A stretch of DNA of 64,000 nt from Chytridium lagenaria (taxonomy: Eukaryota; Chytridiomycota; Chytridiomycetes; Chytridiales; Chytridiaceae). The notes beneath the pieces are model-generated. The model was not told where the DNA came from, did no database searches, and worked only from the letters and a program-made list of their open reading frames with translations. A program made the translations under genes and the position numbers. Numbering within the stretch: position 1 is the first letter of the stretch; each line of letters opens with the position of its first letter. Location of the stretch: the NCBI GenBank assembly GCA_025449115.1, contig JAHLKC010000025.1, forward strand, positions 124,001 to 188,000. The letters are read 5' to 3'. Positions 49,848-61,589 of this stretch are shown here, one piece after another.

Positions 49848-51246
49848 TCATAATAGTGGGATTCTGCGTGCAGTCGTATTCGAAAACACCGCATTCAAAA
49901 GATCAATCGTATCCTCCACATCCTCCAAAGTCGTCTCCTCAGCAACCGGCAGCACAGGTACCCCCACACCCCCAGCAGTCCCACCACTTCCCCGCGGTCC
50001 ACCACCCGTTCCAGCAGGTGCAGTACCATTGACAACCCCTCCAAAATTACTCGTCAACACCGCCGTAATCTCATCCGGCGCAATCGGGCAATTGATCGTG
50101 ATCGTATCCGATATACTCGGTCGATACCCAAACCTCTCCAATATCGCCACCTTGACCGAACTCACGTAATTGATCCTCGCTGGTCTCGCGCGACCCAGAA
50201 CACCGCAGACATTGAGGAGCTCGGCAAACGCTGGATCCCGGAGAGACCCGTGTTGGGGTCCGGCGTGTATTCTACTACAAGGTTCATGGCAAACGTCACG
50301 TTTTTGCGGGACGGGAATTGAATGATGGTGCGGTTGCCGGTGCCGACTTTTGGGGAAAAGTTGGGGCGGTAGTTGGGGTCGGGGCGGACAGGGGGGACGA
50401 TAGCAGTTAAGGAACCTAGTGTCAACGGTGACGGAGCACGTGCGAGTGCAGTTTGGTTGACAGCTAAAAATGTCTATTTTACATTGAAATGAATTAAAAA
50501 GTGTTAAAAGTGCATTGCTCTTTTCCCCCCCTTTCCTTAAATAAAATAACTCACATCCAAATCAATGAGATCAATCTTGAGGTTATATGCATTAGCGTTC
50601 CAGCAACTAATGTTGAGTCTCAAATTAAACTTGACGGTCACGTTGTTGAGGTTCGTCGACCCTTGAGGCAAGGAGAACGAAACGCCCGCATTCGCTGCTC
50701 CAGCCCTTCCATTTCCAATCTCTACCGACAACACCTTTATCGACGGGAACCTAGCATTAAAAGCACCATTAGCTCCAACCCTCTACCAGCATCACCAAAA
50801 AGAGACTCACCTCGGCCAAAACAAAAACCCAACACTCCCAACACTCCCAAAAGAATCAACACCACAACCCCACACACAATCCTATACAACGGTCGTCTCG
50901 GTACACAACAACACCCTTTCCCCCCCTTCTTCCCTCCCTCCCCATCCGTCTTCGAGGTCTTGCTCACAGGATCATAAAACTTGCTCACCGTCCTCTTCCA
51001 TCCCTCACTCCCTAAACTCGCAAACTTGACAGACCGACTGCCTCCCGCAAAAAAACTTTTCGGCTGGCGGCTACGTTTGGATTGAATGGGGTCCATGGGT
51101 TGACCGGATATAGGGGATGCTGTGGAGGTTAAGGGGGAGGCGTCGGTGTAAGGGATGCCGTTGATGTCGCTTGAGGCGGAGGGGGGGAGGCCTTTTTCAC
51201 GGGTGTCCACGTCTTGCCATTGCTTCATCTGTGAGGATGAAGACAT
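49848..51246 (-). CDS. Single-pass membrane protein with LEA2-like extracytoplasmic domain
   Basis: The start at 51244-51246 gives a polar N-terminal tail of about 115 residues ending in KGCCCVPRRPLYRIVC, then a membrane segment (GVVVLILLGVLGVLGFCFG). The outer part reads FPSIKVLSVEIGNGRAGAAN, VKFNLRLNISCWNANAYNLK and IDLIDLD, then INYVSSVKVAILERFGYRPS and ISDTITINCPIAPDEITAVL, with a Gly/Pro/Thr-rich C-terminal tail. The type II topology, beta-rich composition and the N-x-N-x-Y-N motif resemble fungal LEA-2 (WHy-related) membrane proteins; this is inferred from pattern, not a specific match. Introns are near 50460-50560 and 50745-50810. Frame steps near 50230 and 50270. Confidence 0.55.
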
Positions 51247-53381
51247 GGTACTGATGTGGGGAGAGGAGGAGAGAGGGGACGGGAAAGGATATGTGGGGAG
51301 TCGTTTGAACCTTATTAAGTATCTCGAAGGATATGTATCTTAATGTAAATACCAGTTCAGAAGTATAACTAAATAAAATCAGTGTTCTGTGTTGTTGATG
51401 TTTGAGAGGGCAAGAAGCATGTTTTGAAGGATGGTGGTACATGGTGCGGTCTATCATATACAAAGGGTTACACATTGCCGCAAAGTATATAATAGTAATA
51501 ACTGACAATTCTAATCATAATAAATAAATAAATAATGTTATCTATAGGTTGCCAAGCTTAAAAAGGAACATAAATGATGCCCTGTTTCGCAGTAATGTTT
51601 ATAACCTTTTTCACCTGACACCAAATGCCCTTTTCATTTACAACACAACAGCACACAGCGTTGTATGGTCCACCTACCTACACATACCTTGGCAGGTAAA
51701 TGCATCCTTCTCCTTCATACAATGTTTGACACAACACCCTCTCAACATGCATTCAAAAGTTCTCACCATGCATTCTCAAGTTCTCAACCATTGCATTCTC
51801 AGCACCACAAAAGAAAAAATAAACATTTAAAATAAACACAAAACCACCATTTTTGGGGTGTCCTCCTTCACATCAACATACACCAATACACGACCATGTC
51901 CATCACCCACAAACTTTGTCACAACAACGCCATCCAGCCCGTTTCGGCGCCATCGAAAAACTGGACGGACTTTGACAATAAAAAGTCAGCGTGCTTTTTT
52001 GCTTCCGCGCGGGGATGTATAGATAGAGTGGACATACAACTCGTTGAAAACGTACGAAAACAGCAGTAATAATGAATCTCGCTAATCAAAATGCTATAAA
52101 AAGTAAATAAAAGCACATACCCATTTGCAAAAGAAAAAGACAGGAATCCGCGTGGGAGAGTATGTTAGACTTGAAAACGTAAAAATCCGAGCGCTCTTTT
52201 TTTTCTTTTTTTCTTCCGCGCAAGCGTCATTAAGGCTCTCAAGGCTGACTAAAACCTGAGTTATTAATAAATATGCATAGTCGGTAAAACATATAAAAAA
52301 CTTGCGATGGGGCCACGCTCCTTTCATCTAGTCTTCAGTAATCACGTGAAATAGATAGAAAGCGGCGTTGAGTTGGAGTGGTTATCATCAAATCTTGAAA
52401 TAATGGACTCCTACATGATACGGCTACCTATGCATCGAATCGCAGAATAGGCAATTTACGCGTACGGTTGCAAGTATAAATAAGGGTGAATTCCAAAATT
52501 CAACAGTTGTATATCAGCTGTTGAGTCAGGTGAGAACTTACGGCCTCCTACCACGTATCCAAAGGTGTGGTAGGAGTTTTGATAGGATTAAATACCGTGT
52601 GGTGGTAAATGAAGCCTGTGTCCACATTGAATATGACAAAGAGCATGAAAGATAGGAGCTCAATGTCGATCATCGGGAACAGAATGTAGGTAAAGAGGAA
52701 ATAAGAATGTAAGCACGGCAACATAGAACGGGAAGGGTAACTTCATCGAGTTTTCTTGAGATAGATCTTTGCAGCCTCTTTTCCCAACTCATTACAAGTC
52801 GTGGCAGTAAGCTTTATTGTATGACACTCGCGTGCAAGTAATAAATAAAAGACATACAAAGTAAATAGGATATAAGAAGAAAGGCAAGGGGAAATGGAAG
52901 AGATTAACACAGATAAACAGAAATGTCCCAAAGTACACACAAATGCGATCAAGGAAACACGCGGCGACTATATACAAAGCTGCAGGAAAACCTAATCGAA
53001 TAAGGTAAGAAAAGGACTTACCATGGCGAGTCCTCATACTTGATAGCATATAAATAGGAAGGGGTGAAGATCAGCTTATGTGTATTGGTGAGTATTTATT
53101 TATTTGAATATTTCACATTGGAACTTTGGTCAACATCTTTCTGGGTTTTGCGGAGACCGAGAAAGCTCACACGCAATTGCGGCAGATGGCAAGGGAAGGC
53201 GTGGGTCGGTATATGTCAATCGTAGACCGTGCCTAATTTGATGCGATGGAGTAAACAAAACACGTTGCTGCTACCATATTCAAAACTTCTGTTCTGTTTC
53301 AATAGCCAGCTCGCTGGAATTGCAGGTGTCAAAGCTGTGAGGTGCAGATGAGATGACTAACGTTTAGTCATGACACACTTT
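51247..53381. other. Intergenic region with inverted and direct repeats, no gene recognised
   Basis: 2.1 kb with only short ORFs. It contains a hairpin at 52545-52576, a short inverted repeat CAACAG/CTGTTG at about 52502-52523, a diverged direct repeat at about 51973-52020 and 52164-52230, and an 8-bp inverted repeat ATGACTAA-CGT-TTAGTCAT at 53353-53371. Confidence 0.5.
52545..52576. repeat. Perfect 10-bp inverted repeat (hairpin)
   Basis: CTCCTACCAC (52545-52554) and GTGGTAGGAG (52567-52576) are exact complements with a 12-nt loop, followed by TTTT. It could be a small RNA hairpin, a transposon end or chance. Confidence 0.8.
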
Positions 53382-53669
53382 TCAAAACTTGGGCTGAGGA
53401 GCTTTCCATAACATCGTGATGGCGTTAATAGTCACTGGTACTGTGAATTCTTCCAGACAAGGGTTTGTGAAAAGTCTAAACGCAAAGTCGTAAGAAGTGT
53501 AAAAGGTCTCTCCCTGCTGCTGCTGGCCGGGCAACGTATAAACTTCTAGTTCCTTTGCATAATGTTTGATCCACCCAGACCTTGCCACCTCTTTCCAGAC
53601 AGAGTCGATTGTTGAGAGTCCTCCATTGACAACCTTTTTTTGTTTTCTTTTGACCAGCCAATTGAACAA
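53382..53669 (-). CDS. Small unrecognised protein
   Basis: A 95-residue ORF whose translation has globular composition (DSVWKEVARSGWIKHYAKEL, FYTSYDFAFRLFTNPCLEEF). I do not recognise the family. It may be a partial gene or the last exon of one; the first 15 residues are lysine-rich and may be non-coding. It is divergent from TCTP, about 110 bp away. Confidence 0.35.
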   Translation of the reverse strand: MFNWLVKRKQKKVVNGGLSTIDSVWKEVARSGWIKHYAKELEVYTLPGQQQQGETFYTSYDFAFRLFTNPCLEEFTVPVTINAITMLWKAPQPKF

Positions 53670-53779
53670 TTTTCAAACTTTGTACGCCCAAACCACACCC
53701 CTCTTTTTTTTTTTTTCTCTTCCTTCGCTCTTTTGCAAAAAAATCCTCCGTTTTTCATCCTCATCACTCATCACTCACC

Positions 53780-54779
53780 ATGCTTCTCTACCGCGACGTT
53801 GTTTCTGGTTAGTCCTTCTGTTACTATTGTTATGGATGTACCTTGCTTCTGGGGACAGATCCATCTCATATTCATCTTATGAGGGGCTTCTTTTAAAATT
53901 GAAGATGGGCATTTGTTGAATGAAATGATGTGAATGGTTTTCTGATATATTCACTCCCTTCCCCATCAAATGATTGTACAAAACAGGCGATGAGGTCCTC
54001 TCTGACGCCTTCAGGATCATCGATGTTGATGACATTGCCATGGAAGTTAACTGCGACGTATGTTTATTCCTTACCTTCAATCTTCGTTACAATGCATTGC
54101 ATATTACAATACCTGACATACTTTAACCCCAAAAACGGACTATACCGGAACCATTGGAACTACATCACTACAGATGGTTGTCATTAAGGAGGGTGACGTT
54201 GACATTGGTGGCAACCCCTCTGCTGAGGATGAGGCTGAGGCCCTCGAGGACGGTGCCGTCACCGTTAACAACGTTATCCACACTTTCCGTCTCCAGTCGA
54301 CTGTGTTCGACAAGAAGAGCTACATGACCTACATTAAGGGTTACATGAAGGCGCTCAAGACTTACCTTGCTGAGCACAAGCCCGAGCGTGTTCCCGAGTT
54401 CGAGAAGAAGTGACAGCCTTTGTCAAGAAGATTCTTGAGAAGTTCAAGGTTGGTTTTATTTATTTTAATGTTTGGATATTTGGTTTTTTACAAGTTAATG
54501 TTTTGATGTTTGGTTCTTTTGTACTAACTATTTTTCCCTCCTATCTTTCTTTTCTGTTATTATAAAGGACTACGAGTTCTACGTTGGTGAGAGCATGTCC
54601 CCCGAGGGTATGGTCCTCCTCCTTAACTACCGTGAGGACGGTACCACCCCCTACTTCACCCTCTTCAAGGACGGTCTCAAGATTGAGAAGCTCGTAAGTC
54701 CCCTTAAATTGCTTGATTATTTCTTATGTTACTGCCACGTTATATGCTAACCGACGTATCTTAATTCTCTTTTTAGTAA
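53780..54779 (+). CDS. TPT1: Translationally controlled tumour protein homologue (TCTP)
   Basis: The ATG at 53780 gives MLLYRDVVS; after an intron, [20 protein letters not shown]; then [24 protein letters not shown]-1-like [20 protein letters not shown] with [32 protein letters not shown], and [42 protein letters not shown]. This matches TCTP/Tma19 over its whole length (about 170 residues). TCTP is an abundant cytosolic protein associated with ribosomes and microtubules. A one-base insertion in the GAGAAGAAGTG stretch near 54405 breaks the frame before VTAF. The last intron (about 54694-54776) sits directly before the stop codon, so the TAA at 54777-54779 begins the last exon. Confidence 0.93.
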
Positions 54780-55689
54780 ACATACCATCCGCAATCGTCG
54801 TCCCTGTTTCACATATAAAAGTTCCCGGCTGATTACTGTACTCTAGCCATGTCAACTCTTTCCGATCTACTTTGTCTTTTCCCCCGCTATACTTTCCCCC
54901 CTCCTCCCCCCTTATTTGCTCTTTGCGTAAGGGGATATATGTTTTCTTCCCTTTTCGTGAGGTGTATTTTTATGTAGCCCTCAAATCCGTATTTTAAAAA
55001 AACTAGCCCTCTTTTTGCTATTGAATTTTGTTGTTTTCTAATTTGTATTTTATTTTAGTGTTCATTGAGCGCGTTTATTGCAGTGGTGTTTTAGGGTGTT
55101 TAATTGTGTAAAGCACCTTCAGGTGTTTTCGCTTTGAAGTGCATTTGCGCAGACTGAGATGAAGGAAGATGGCCCAACCATGCCGTCATAGAAAAAACAG
55201 GTGGGTTGAGAGAGGACGTTGATTGGGTCCAAACACGAGCATGTACCAGCTTATCTAAGGTGGTACACCTTTTTGGAACCCTATATTTATTTATAATTTT
55301 TTTAAATTTTTATGGTCCCCATCCAAATTCCATTCCCCGCAAGGAAGGGACATCATTTGTGGGTATTTGCAATATAGGACAGGTCCCGTCTCCACCGATA
55401 CCGTCTTCTGTGAAGATTATTCCCATTTATTTACTTCCGAATTCATTTTTTCGGTTTATCCACTCATCCATTCCTCCAATATCCCTTTAACGTACTACAT
55501 ATACTCTACACATCCACAAGTATTTATCCGAGAAGAAGATTGTCGTTATAGGGGAGCAAGAGAAGTTCGTGTCTTCTTGCAACGGGGGTGTGTACACATA
55601 CTTAGAGTTGGGGGGTACATTGCTGCCGGACAAAGGACTTTACAACGGAAGAAAGAACCAACGAACACTCTGCATATTCTTCTCACTTA
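54780..55689. other. 3' flank of TCTP and upstream region of the TUT gene
   Basis: About 900 bp of T-rich sequence with no supported ORF. The ORFs at 55206-55690 have no motif and sit directly before the TUT start codon, so they are probably leader. Confidence 0.45.
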
Positions 55690-58600
55690 ATGACCGCGCT
55701 GTTCGACACCTTCGTGCCTTTGGAAGGCACAGGCCAAGACGGAGCAGGGCTTCGGGAAATGGATGCATCGCCAACAAGGACAACTCCTCTCCATATCATC
55801 AACGCCTCTACAAATACTCCAAAGGCCGTTTCCTGGAAGCGTTCATCATCCGCGACAGATCTCTTTCGCATCTTTAATCCCATGGAACCATCCACCTACA
55901 CACCGTCAACCGGACAAGCATTCCAATCCACACATCAGTCAAACCCCATAACACCCTTCATCCATACCCCCAAACCCACACTCTCATCACAAGACACTAC
56001 TACCCGTCGTCGTCGGACAGTCTCCACGCCTATTGCTCCTCCAGAAATTTGCAGGGTGGGAGATGATTCTGACGATCCCTATGAGAGATTACCATTGCGT
56101 TTCGACGACTCTGGTGCTGACCTGCAGTGGTCTTCTGTATCTTTGAACAAGAGTTTTGCCATGAACGGAGTCGAGATTGTGGGGAGTGGACTGCTGGGAA
56201 AGGGTGGGGGGGAGACTAGCCCAGTCTTTCAGTTTGAGGATGAGAAGCTTGCCATGGGGAAGAGGAAGGAAGAGTTTGCTCTACATCAAGTGCAGCAGAT
56301 GAGATCATCTGAATCAGTGAGTATTCTATTCGAAAGGTCTTTTGTTCCGAAGAGTGGCCTGGGCTGGCCACGTACTGTTTAAAAAGTTACTGGTGCTGCG
56401 AGCGAGTTGTGGCGAGCAGTGATATGGCAGTGTCCAGACAGAACAAATGAGCTTGCGTTTAGAGCGAGAATTTGTCTCGTCCTTCCTTTCGTTTTCTCAC
56501 TCTCCTCTCTCCCTCTCTTTTTTATTACTACATCTTCTCTCCAGCTATTAACTTTGCGCAAATAGGACGGATCAACATACGGCTTTCGAATTGACCGGCA
56601 TTCCCCAATCTCACCAAATGGAAAGCCTAACGGAACGAGCCCTACACATTCGAATTCCACACACTTATGGGGAGGTGCAAAAAGCCTTTCACCCACATTT
56701 AATGGATCTTACGATAATTCTTCCACAACATTCACCTCAGGCTACTCTAGCGGAGGTCTCGCGACTGCGTCCAGTAAAAATGATCTATCAGCCGTCTCAC
56801 CCCTCTCCTTCACATCCACCGCTTCCACAGTCCACCTTCCCGACAGTGAACAAGATGCACAAGGAGGAGCAATTGAGATGGAGATCACACGGCTTCTCTC
56901 ATCTCCCCATCAGGCCCCTCGCCTTCCACGATCGACATTTACTCCAGAGTTCGGGTTCAGCGGGTTTGCTGGTGCTCTTACGCACCCAGATGCAGGGAGT
57001 ATATGGACCAATGATAAACGGTATCGTGGGGAAGCGTTCACGTCAGAATACCTTCCGCCGACCATTCCGAAATCACGGACCACGAGCGGCATTGAACTGT
57101 CACCTGGTTTATCACCGTTGCAAAGATCAGGAAGTGATTTAATGATGCAATCACCGCATGTCTCAGCCTCGTCTTCCACGACCGCTGCTGACAGTATTCG
57201 TCAAAGTCCGCTAGTTTACAGACCCGGATTTGAGTCGTTGTCGCCATTATCTATACCGACGTCTGAAGGCATCAGGAATATCTGGGAGCCCCAGATTTGA
57301 CTCTAGCCCCGTCAGCGTTCCCGTCCGTTGGAGGGCGGATGCCGAGTACGACCAGCTTTATAGGAGGGAGGTCGAGGAATGGACATTCGGCTTCTACAGG
57401 GTCCATACATGGAATGGGAGGCTATGCAGAGATTGAGGCAACGTTTCCCTCGAAATTGTTGTTTAGTGAGGAAGTCAAGCAACACGGGAGAGGAGTGAGG
57501 GATTTGAATGAGCAGATGGCGGCTTTGAATTTTAATGGGGAATATCACCCTGCGTTTGGAAGACCTGTCACTACCAATCAACGCCAAATGTCCGCTGATG
57601 CCGTTTACTTTCAGCCCCGTCTCCCACCTATGCTCCCACCACCTCTCTCCTACTCTCAACGTCACGACGTCCACGATAACCACATCAACGTTGATGCATA
57701 TCAGCCGAGATTTCCGAGTAGTGGCCCTGACGCGAACCTGCCGATTGTGAGGGAAATTCAGACGAGCAAATTGAGAGTGGATGAGAGTAAATTGACAAGA
57801 GACTATTTTGAGAGTTTGACGAGGGAGGGTAGGGAAATTGTGATGGAAGTGGAGACTGGGGAGGAGGAGCGACGGATGAGGGAGGGTGTTTTCGAGGTTG
57901 TTCAGGAGATTGCGAGGCGGGTGTTTCCAGGTATTTTATGATATTTTATTCTTTTTAAAGACAAGCCTTTTTTCTTCTTTTTTCTTTTCTTTTCTTTTTT
58001 TTCTTGCTGATAAAATTCGTGTCAGATGCCATTCTTCATCATTTTGGATCAACGGCGAATGGGTTTTCGCTTGCAAACTCAGGTAAGCTTATCTTTCTCA
58101 TAGATAATTTGTTTCGTGTCAATTCTGTGTGATACCTAACGAGGTGGCCATATTTAGATATGGATCTCTGTATCTGTCTTCGGAACCTGGAGTCGCAAAA
58201 GATTAGTCCCGCACAGTGCGTTGAAAAGATTGGGCATGCGTTGAAGCAGGGTAAGACATATAATTACGAGTTTTTTTTTTTTTCTTTTCGTTTCCTTGCC
58301 AATATCTGACTTTGTTCTTCTAGCTGGGATGAAGGACGTGAAGATGCTAACCCGTGCCCGCGTACCTATCGTAAAGATGAGAGATCCTGTGACGTATGTT
58401 AACATCATATAGTCACTTCGTCAGCTTATCATTTTTTTTCCTTTTTTTTTTGTTTTGTTTAGTGGAATTCGATGCGACGTTGGGTTCCAGAACAACCTCG
58501 CCATTTTTAATACGCGATTGTTAAAGACATACGCACAGATAGATCCACGCTTTAGGGATCTCGTCTTTATTGTCAAGTACTGGTCGAAAAGGAGGTGTAT

Positions 58601-59395
58601 CAACGAGCCTTATTTTGGGACTCTTTCAAGGTAAAATCACCCTACCCCTCCGTTTTGTATTCTTCGCGTTTTTCCCCGGTCGATAATCAATGTTATGTTG
58701 GTTTCAATTTTTAGCTACTGCTATGTCCTCATGATCATCCACCTCCTCCAAGTCCGCGGCGTTCTCCCCTGTCTTCAACGCATCTGTCCAGATGGCACCC
58801 CTGCCGTCCCCGCTTCCGTCCATCCGACCCTCTTCCCCGCCCCCGGTCCCTCAATCCCCCCGTCGTCGACGTTGACGGCCACGATGTTTATTTCTATGAT
58901 AACCTTGCTGAACTTCCTCGACATTGGCAATCACGAAATACCGAAAGTTTAGGGGAACTTATTGTTGCGTTCTTCAAGTACTACAGTGCCGAGTTTCCTT
59001 ATGTCCATGGGGTGGCGAGTGTTAGAGCTGGTCGTGTTTTAAGTAAGGAGGAGAAGGGTTGGACTAAGGAACGTCAGCAAGAGTTGAATAGGAGTGGAGG
59101 GATTAAGGATAGGTTTTGGCTTTGTGGTGAGTTGGTGGAATTCTTTTTGTCATACTACGTTTTTGCTGAAGCATACTCTTTTTTAGTGGAGGATCCGTTT
59201 GAGGTTTCGCATAACATTGGACGACCCGTCGATAAGGAGACATTGTTCGAGGTTCGGGGAGAGTTTATTAGAGCGTCAAAGTATCTTTGCGCAGGATCGT
59301 GTGGGGAGAATGTTCTTGCAAAAATATGTGAAAAGCAACTGGTGCCGCCTAAGAAGGCGGCAAATGCGGGGGCGGCGACGGGAAGGAAGTTTTGA
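55690..59395 (+). CDS. Cid1/TUT-type terminal nucleotidyltransferase with long disordered N-terminus
   Basis: The first 2.2 kb encodes Ser/Thr/Pro-rich sequence in several blocks (VGDDSDDPYERLPLRFDDSG; PRLPRSTFTPEFGFSGFAGA). The catalytic part then reads DYFESLTREGREIVMEVETG, FGSTANGFSLANSDMDLCIC (GS plus D-x-D, split by an intron at about 58080-58157), RDPVTGIRCDVGFQNNLAIF (third Asp), NTRLLKTYAQIDPRFRDLVF and YCYVLMIIHLLQVRGVLPCL. The PAP-associated domain gives LGELIVAFFKYYSAEFPYVH, then VEDPFEVSHNIGRPVDKETL. This is the layout of cytoplasmic non-canonical poly(A)/poly(U) polymerases such as Cid1 and TUT4/7, which add U or A to RNA 3' ends. Frame steps near 57295 and 58855 and several introns are bridged. 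Whether it prefers UTP or ATP cannot be seen. Confidence 0.85.
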
Positions 59396-59835
59396 TTTTG
59401 TTTAATTTGGCTGAGACAACACCTTTTTTTCATGTATAGTTTACTCTTTTTCCAACTGTTTTATCGGAGTTGTGGGGTTTTTTATTTGGGACTGATGATG
59501 GACGATGCTTTTGTGATGATACTTTTGTTGGATTTGTAGGTTTGTAATGATTTTGGCAGAGTTTTGTGTGGTTTGCTCTACCCCGATGTTTTGTTTGTTT
59601 TTCTTTTGGGTATGTTTTCGATGATCAGTATGGTAGATGCATTATCTGTCTCACCGTCTCCCTTGTTTTATCTTTCTCGCGGAAATATTTCGCGATGTTT
59701 TTCGACACCATTTTGTTTGTGTGGACGGTTTTGGAAGAAGTGTTTTTTTAATTTTCTTTTTTTTTTTGTGCATGATTTTTTGTTTCTTATTTTTTTTTTT
59801 GATGATGATGGCGATGAAGTATTTGATAGTAAAAC
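59396..59835. other. T-rich 3' flank of the TUT gene
   Basis: 440 bp of T-rich sequence with short Phe-rich ORFs and no motif; probably 3' UTR. Confidence 0.5.
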
Positions 59836-60887
59836 GTGATGTTTGATAGTGACGCGAAGTTTTCGGGCATAATATTTAAAGGCAATGTAGAGAAACCTAA
59901 AGCGCTTTGCGCTAACTTCGGCAACATTAACAGTGCAGTAACGGTAAGAATTGCGCAAATAGTAAAGAAATATTACAGCATCAAAGCCATAAAGCCAGAA
60001 TCTAAAACAGGCATACTTCAGCTTGAAGGAATGACAAAGAGCCAGCGCATGCACACTTGCAAGTGTTTCATGGGTAGTCTACAATTCAAACAAAGGATGC
60101 CGTTGCAACATATTATTGTTGCTTTCTCTCAAATTGGATTCGGTGGTACAAGTGAGTTTTTTATTATCATTTAAATACATTAATGAGATGTGATGCGCGT
60201 CGCTAATCAATTTTTTAGCTACCTTGACAACAGCTATTTTTCAAAATTAGAGTTCTCCTGGAGGTCGTGGACAGCCTGGCCCCATCACTCTATACATTTT
60301 TCAATACGGACAGAACTTGAAGACTTCGTCGCAATACGCTTTATTCGAAACAAAATGCTTGCAGCCACAGGCCGTGGACAGAGCCGGAGCCCCCGCACAA
60401 TCTATCCAAACAAAAATTGCGGAACGGCTAAAGACTCTCCATTCCAATACGTTTGACGTCACGGACTTTGTGTGGACCATTTGGGCAAACGAGATTTCAC
60501 GTCTTCCGGTCCCTCAGCAAGAAGCCGCAATTCAAGGTCCACCAATGCGTCAGATTGTTCCTTTGTTGAGACGGCATCCAACTTCACTAGAATCTCATGT
60601 GCGAAACGTTGATCGCTCAATGACTTTGATGAATTCAATACTTACGGCGGCGGAAGAGGGTCACGCGCAGATCAATATGGCAATCACTGCTGGCCAAACA
60701 AAGCCTGAAAGATGCAGAACGGAACTTAAGTGAGACGCGAGTGCGGATGGATGCGCTCACTAAGTACATTGAGGAAAGGAAGGAGATTCTGCTACGTTTT
60801 CGTGATATGTTACAAATTCGCGAAGGGCCTAGTGCCGTTGTTGACAGAGACAACATGCCTGATCAAGAAGATGTAGACCACATTTAA
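59836..60887 (+). CDS. Unrecognised protein in a transposon-rich region
   Basis: The first part (59836-60150) reads GITAFSQIGFGGT-like sequence preceded by AVTVRIAQIVKKYYSIKAIK and EGMTKSQRMHTCKCFMGSLQ. After an intron at about 60152-60220, the second part gives TKIAERLKTLHSNTFDVTDF, VWTIWANEISRLPVPQQEAA, PMRQIVPLLRRHPTSLESHV and a C-terminal charged coiled-coil-like stretch (LKDAERNLSETRVRMDALTK, YIEERKEILLRFRDMLQIRE), stopping at 60885-60887. Frame steps lie near 60245 and 60700. I do not recognise the family. It is convergent with, and only 17 bp from, the Tc1/mariner-type gene, which suggests a repeat-associated or captured gene. Confidence 0.5.
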
Positions 60888-60904
60888 ATAAAGAGAGCAT
60901 ACAT

Positions 60905-61490
60905 TTATTCAAAACCAATAACAGATATATCATGAGAATATCCTTTGGTTGGATCAAAAACAGGAGCAGAATAACCACATTTAGTAAAAATATCCCGCAT
61001 GCTATATTCACGAAACTCGTGCATCACCCCCGCAAGCTGAATATTCATCATTCGTAACGAGGTCGTTCCCTCCTTATACCTCCTCTGCATCTTAGCCTTA
61101 ACCAATCCAAAAAAAACTCAATAGGGTTGAAGAAGGGACAATAAGCGGGAAGGAAAATGGGAATTATTCCCAAAGAACGTAAATAAAACACAATAGAGGG
61201 TGACAGTGAATCTTCGCACCGTCCAGTATCCAGATGGAGCCAGGGCCAGGGTACACAGAGATATGGCGAGACTCCAAAGCAAATTGGCGGCAGCACTTAA
61301 AGAAATTCCTTCGTGTAAAGGTCCCTTGGTTGCAAAGTTTTCCAACATGCCGTGATGCCAATAAAAGTGAGTAGAGAAACCCGTGGCTTCCTCGTAAACT
61401 CCCTCAGCTTTTCTCCTTGAAGAGCATATCCACGAGGCCGCCACATTCCCCTGTTGTCAAAAGACACCTCATCCAAAAAGACAAGGTGAG
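60905..61490 (-). mobile_element. Tc1/mariner-type DD34E transposase, 5'-truncated
   Basis: On the minus strand the DDE endonuclease core reads PHLVFLDEVSFDNRGMWRPR (first Asp, about 61471-61473), ALQGEKLREFTRKPRVSLLT, GSIWILDGAKIHCHP (second Asp, 61221-61223) and GIIPIFLPAYCPFFNPIEFF (Glu, 61118-61120). Thirty-four residues separate the second Asp from the Glu. This is the DDE_3 type of the IS630-Tc1-mariner superfamily. The stop is at 60905-60907. One-base frame steps, at least near 61195 and 61300, must be bridged. No DNA-binding helix-turn-helix part was found upstream; the adjacent bases belong to the pogo-type element, so this copy appears truncated. Confidence 0.85.
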
Positions 61491-61589
61491 GAAACCTGCT
61501 AAGCGGAAGGGAGAGGAGGAAGGTATAGTTAAGTTTATGCTAGGTGAGACATTTTCATTACAAGGATGCTCACTAACAAGTACATGTAG

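Noticed and set aside
53780..54779. TCTP as a pseudogene because of its frame break
   Set aside because: All exons, splice sites and residues are otherwise intact and similar one-base breaks occur in other essential genes, so assembly error is more likely.
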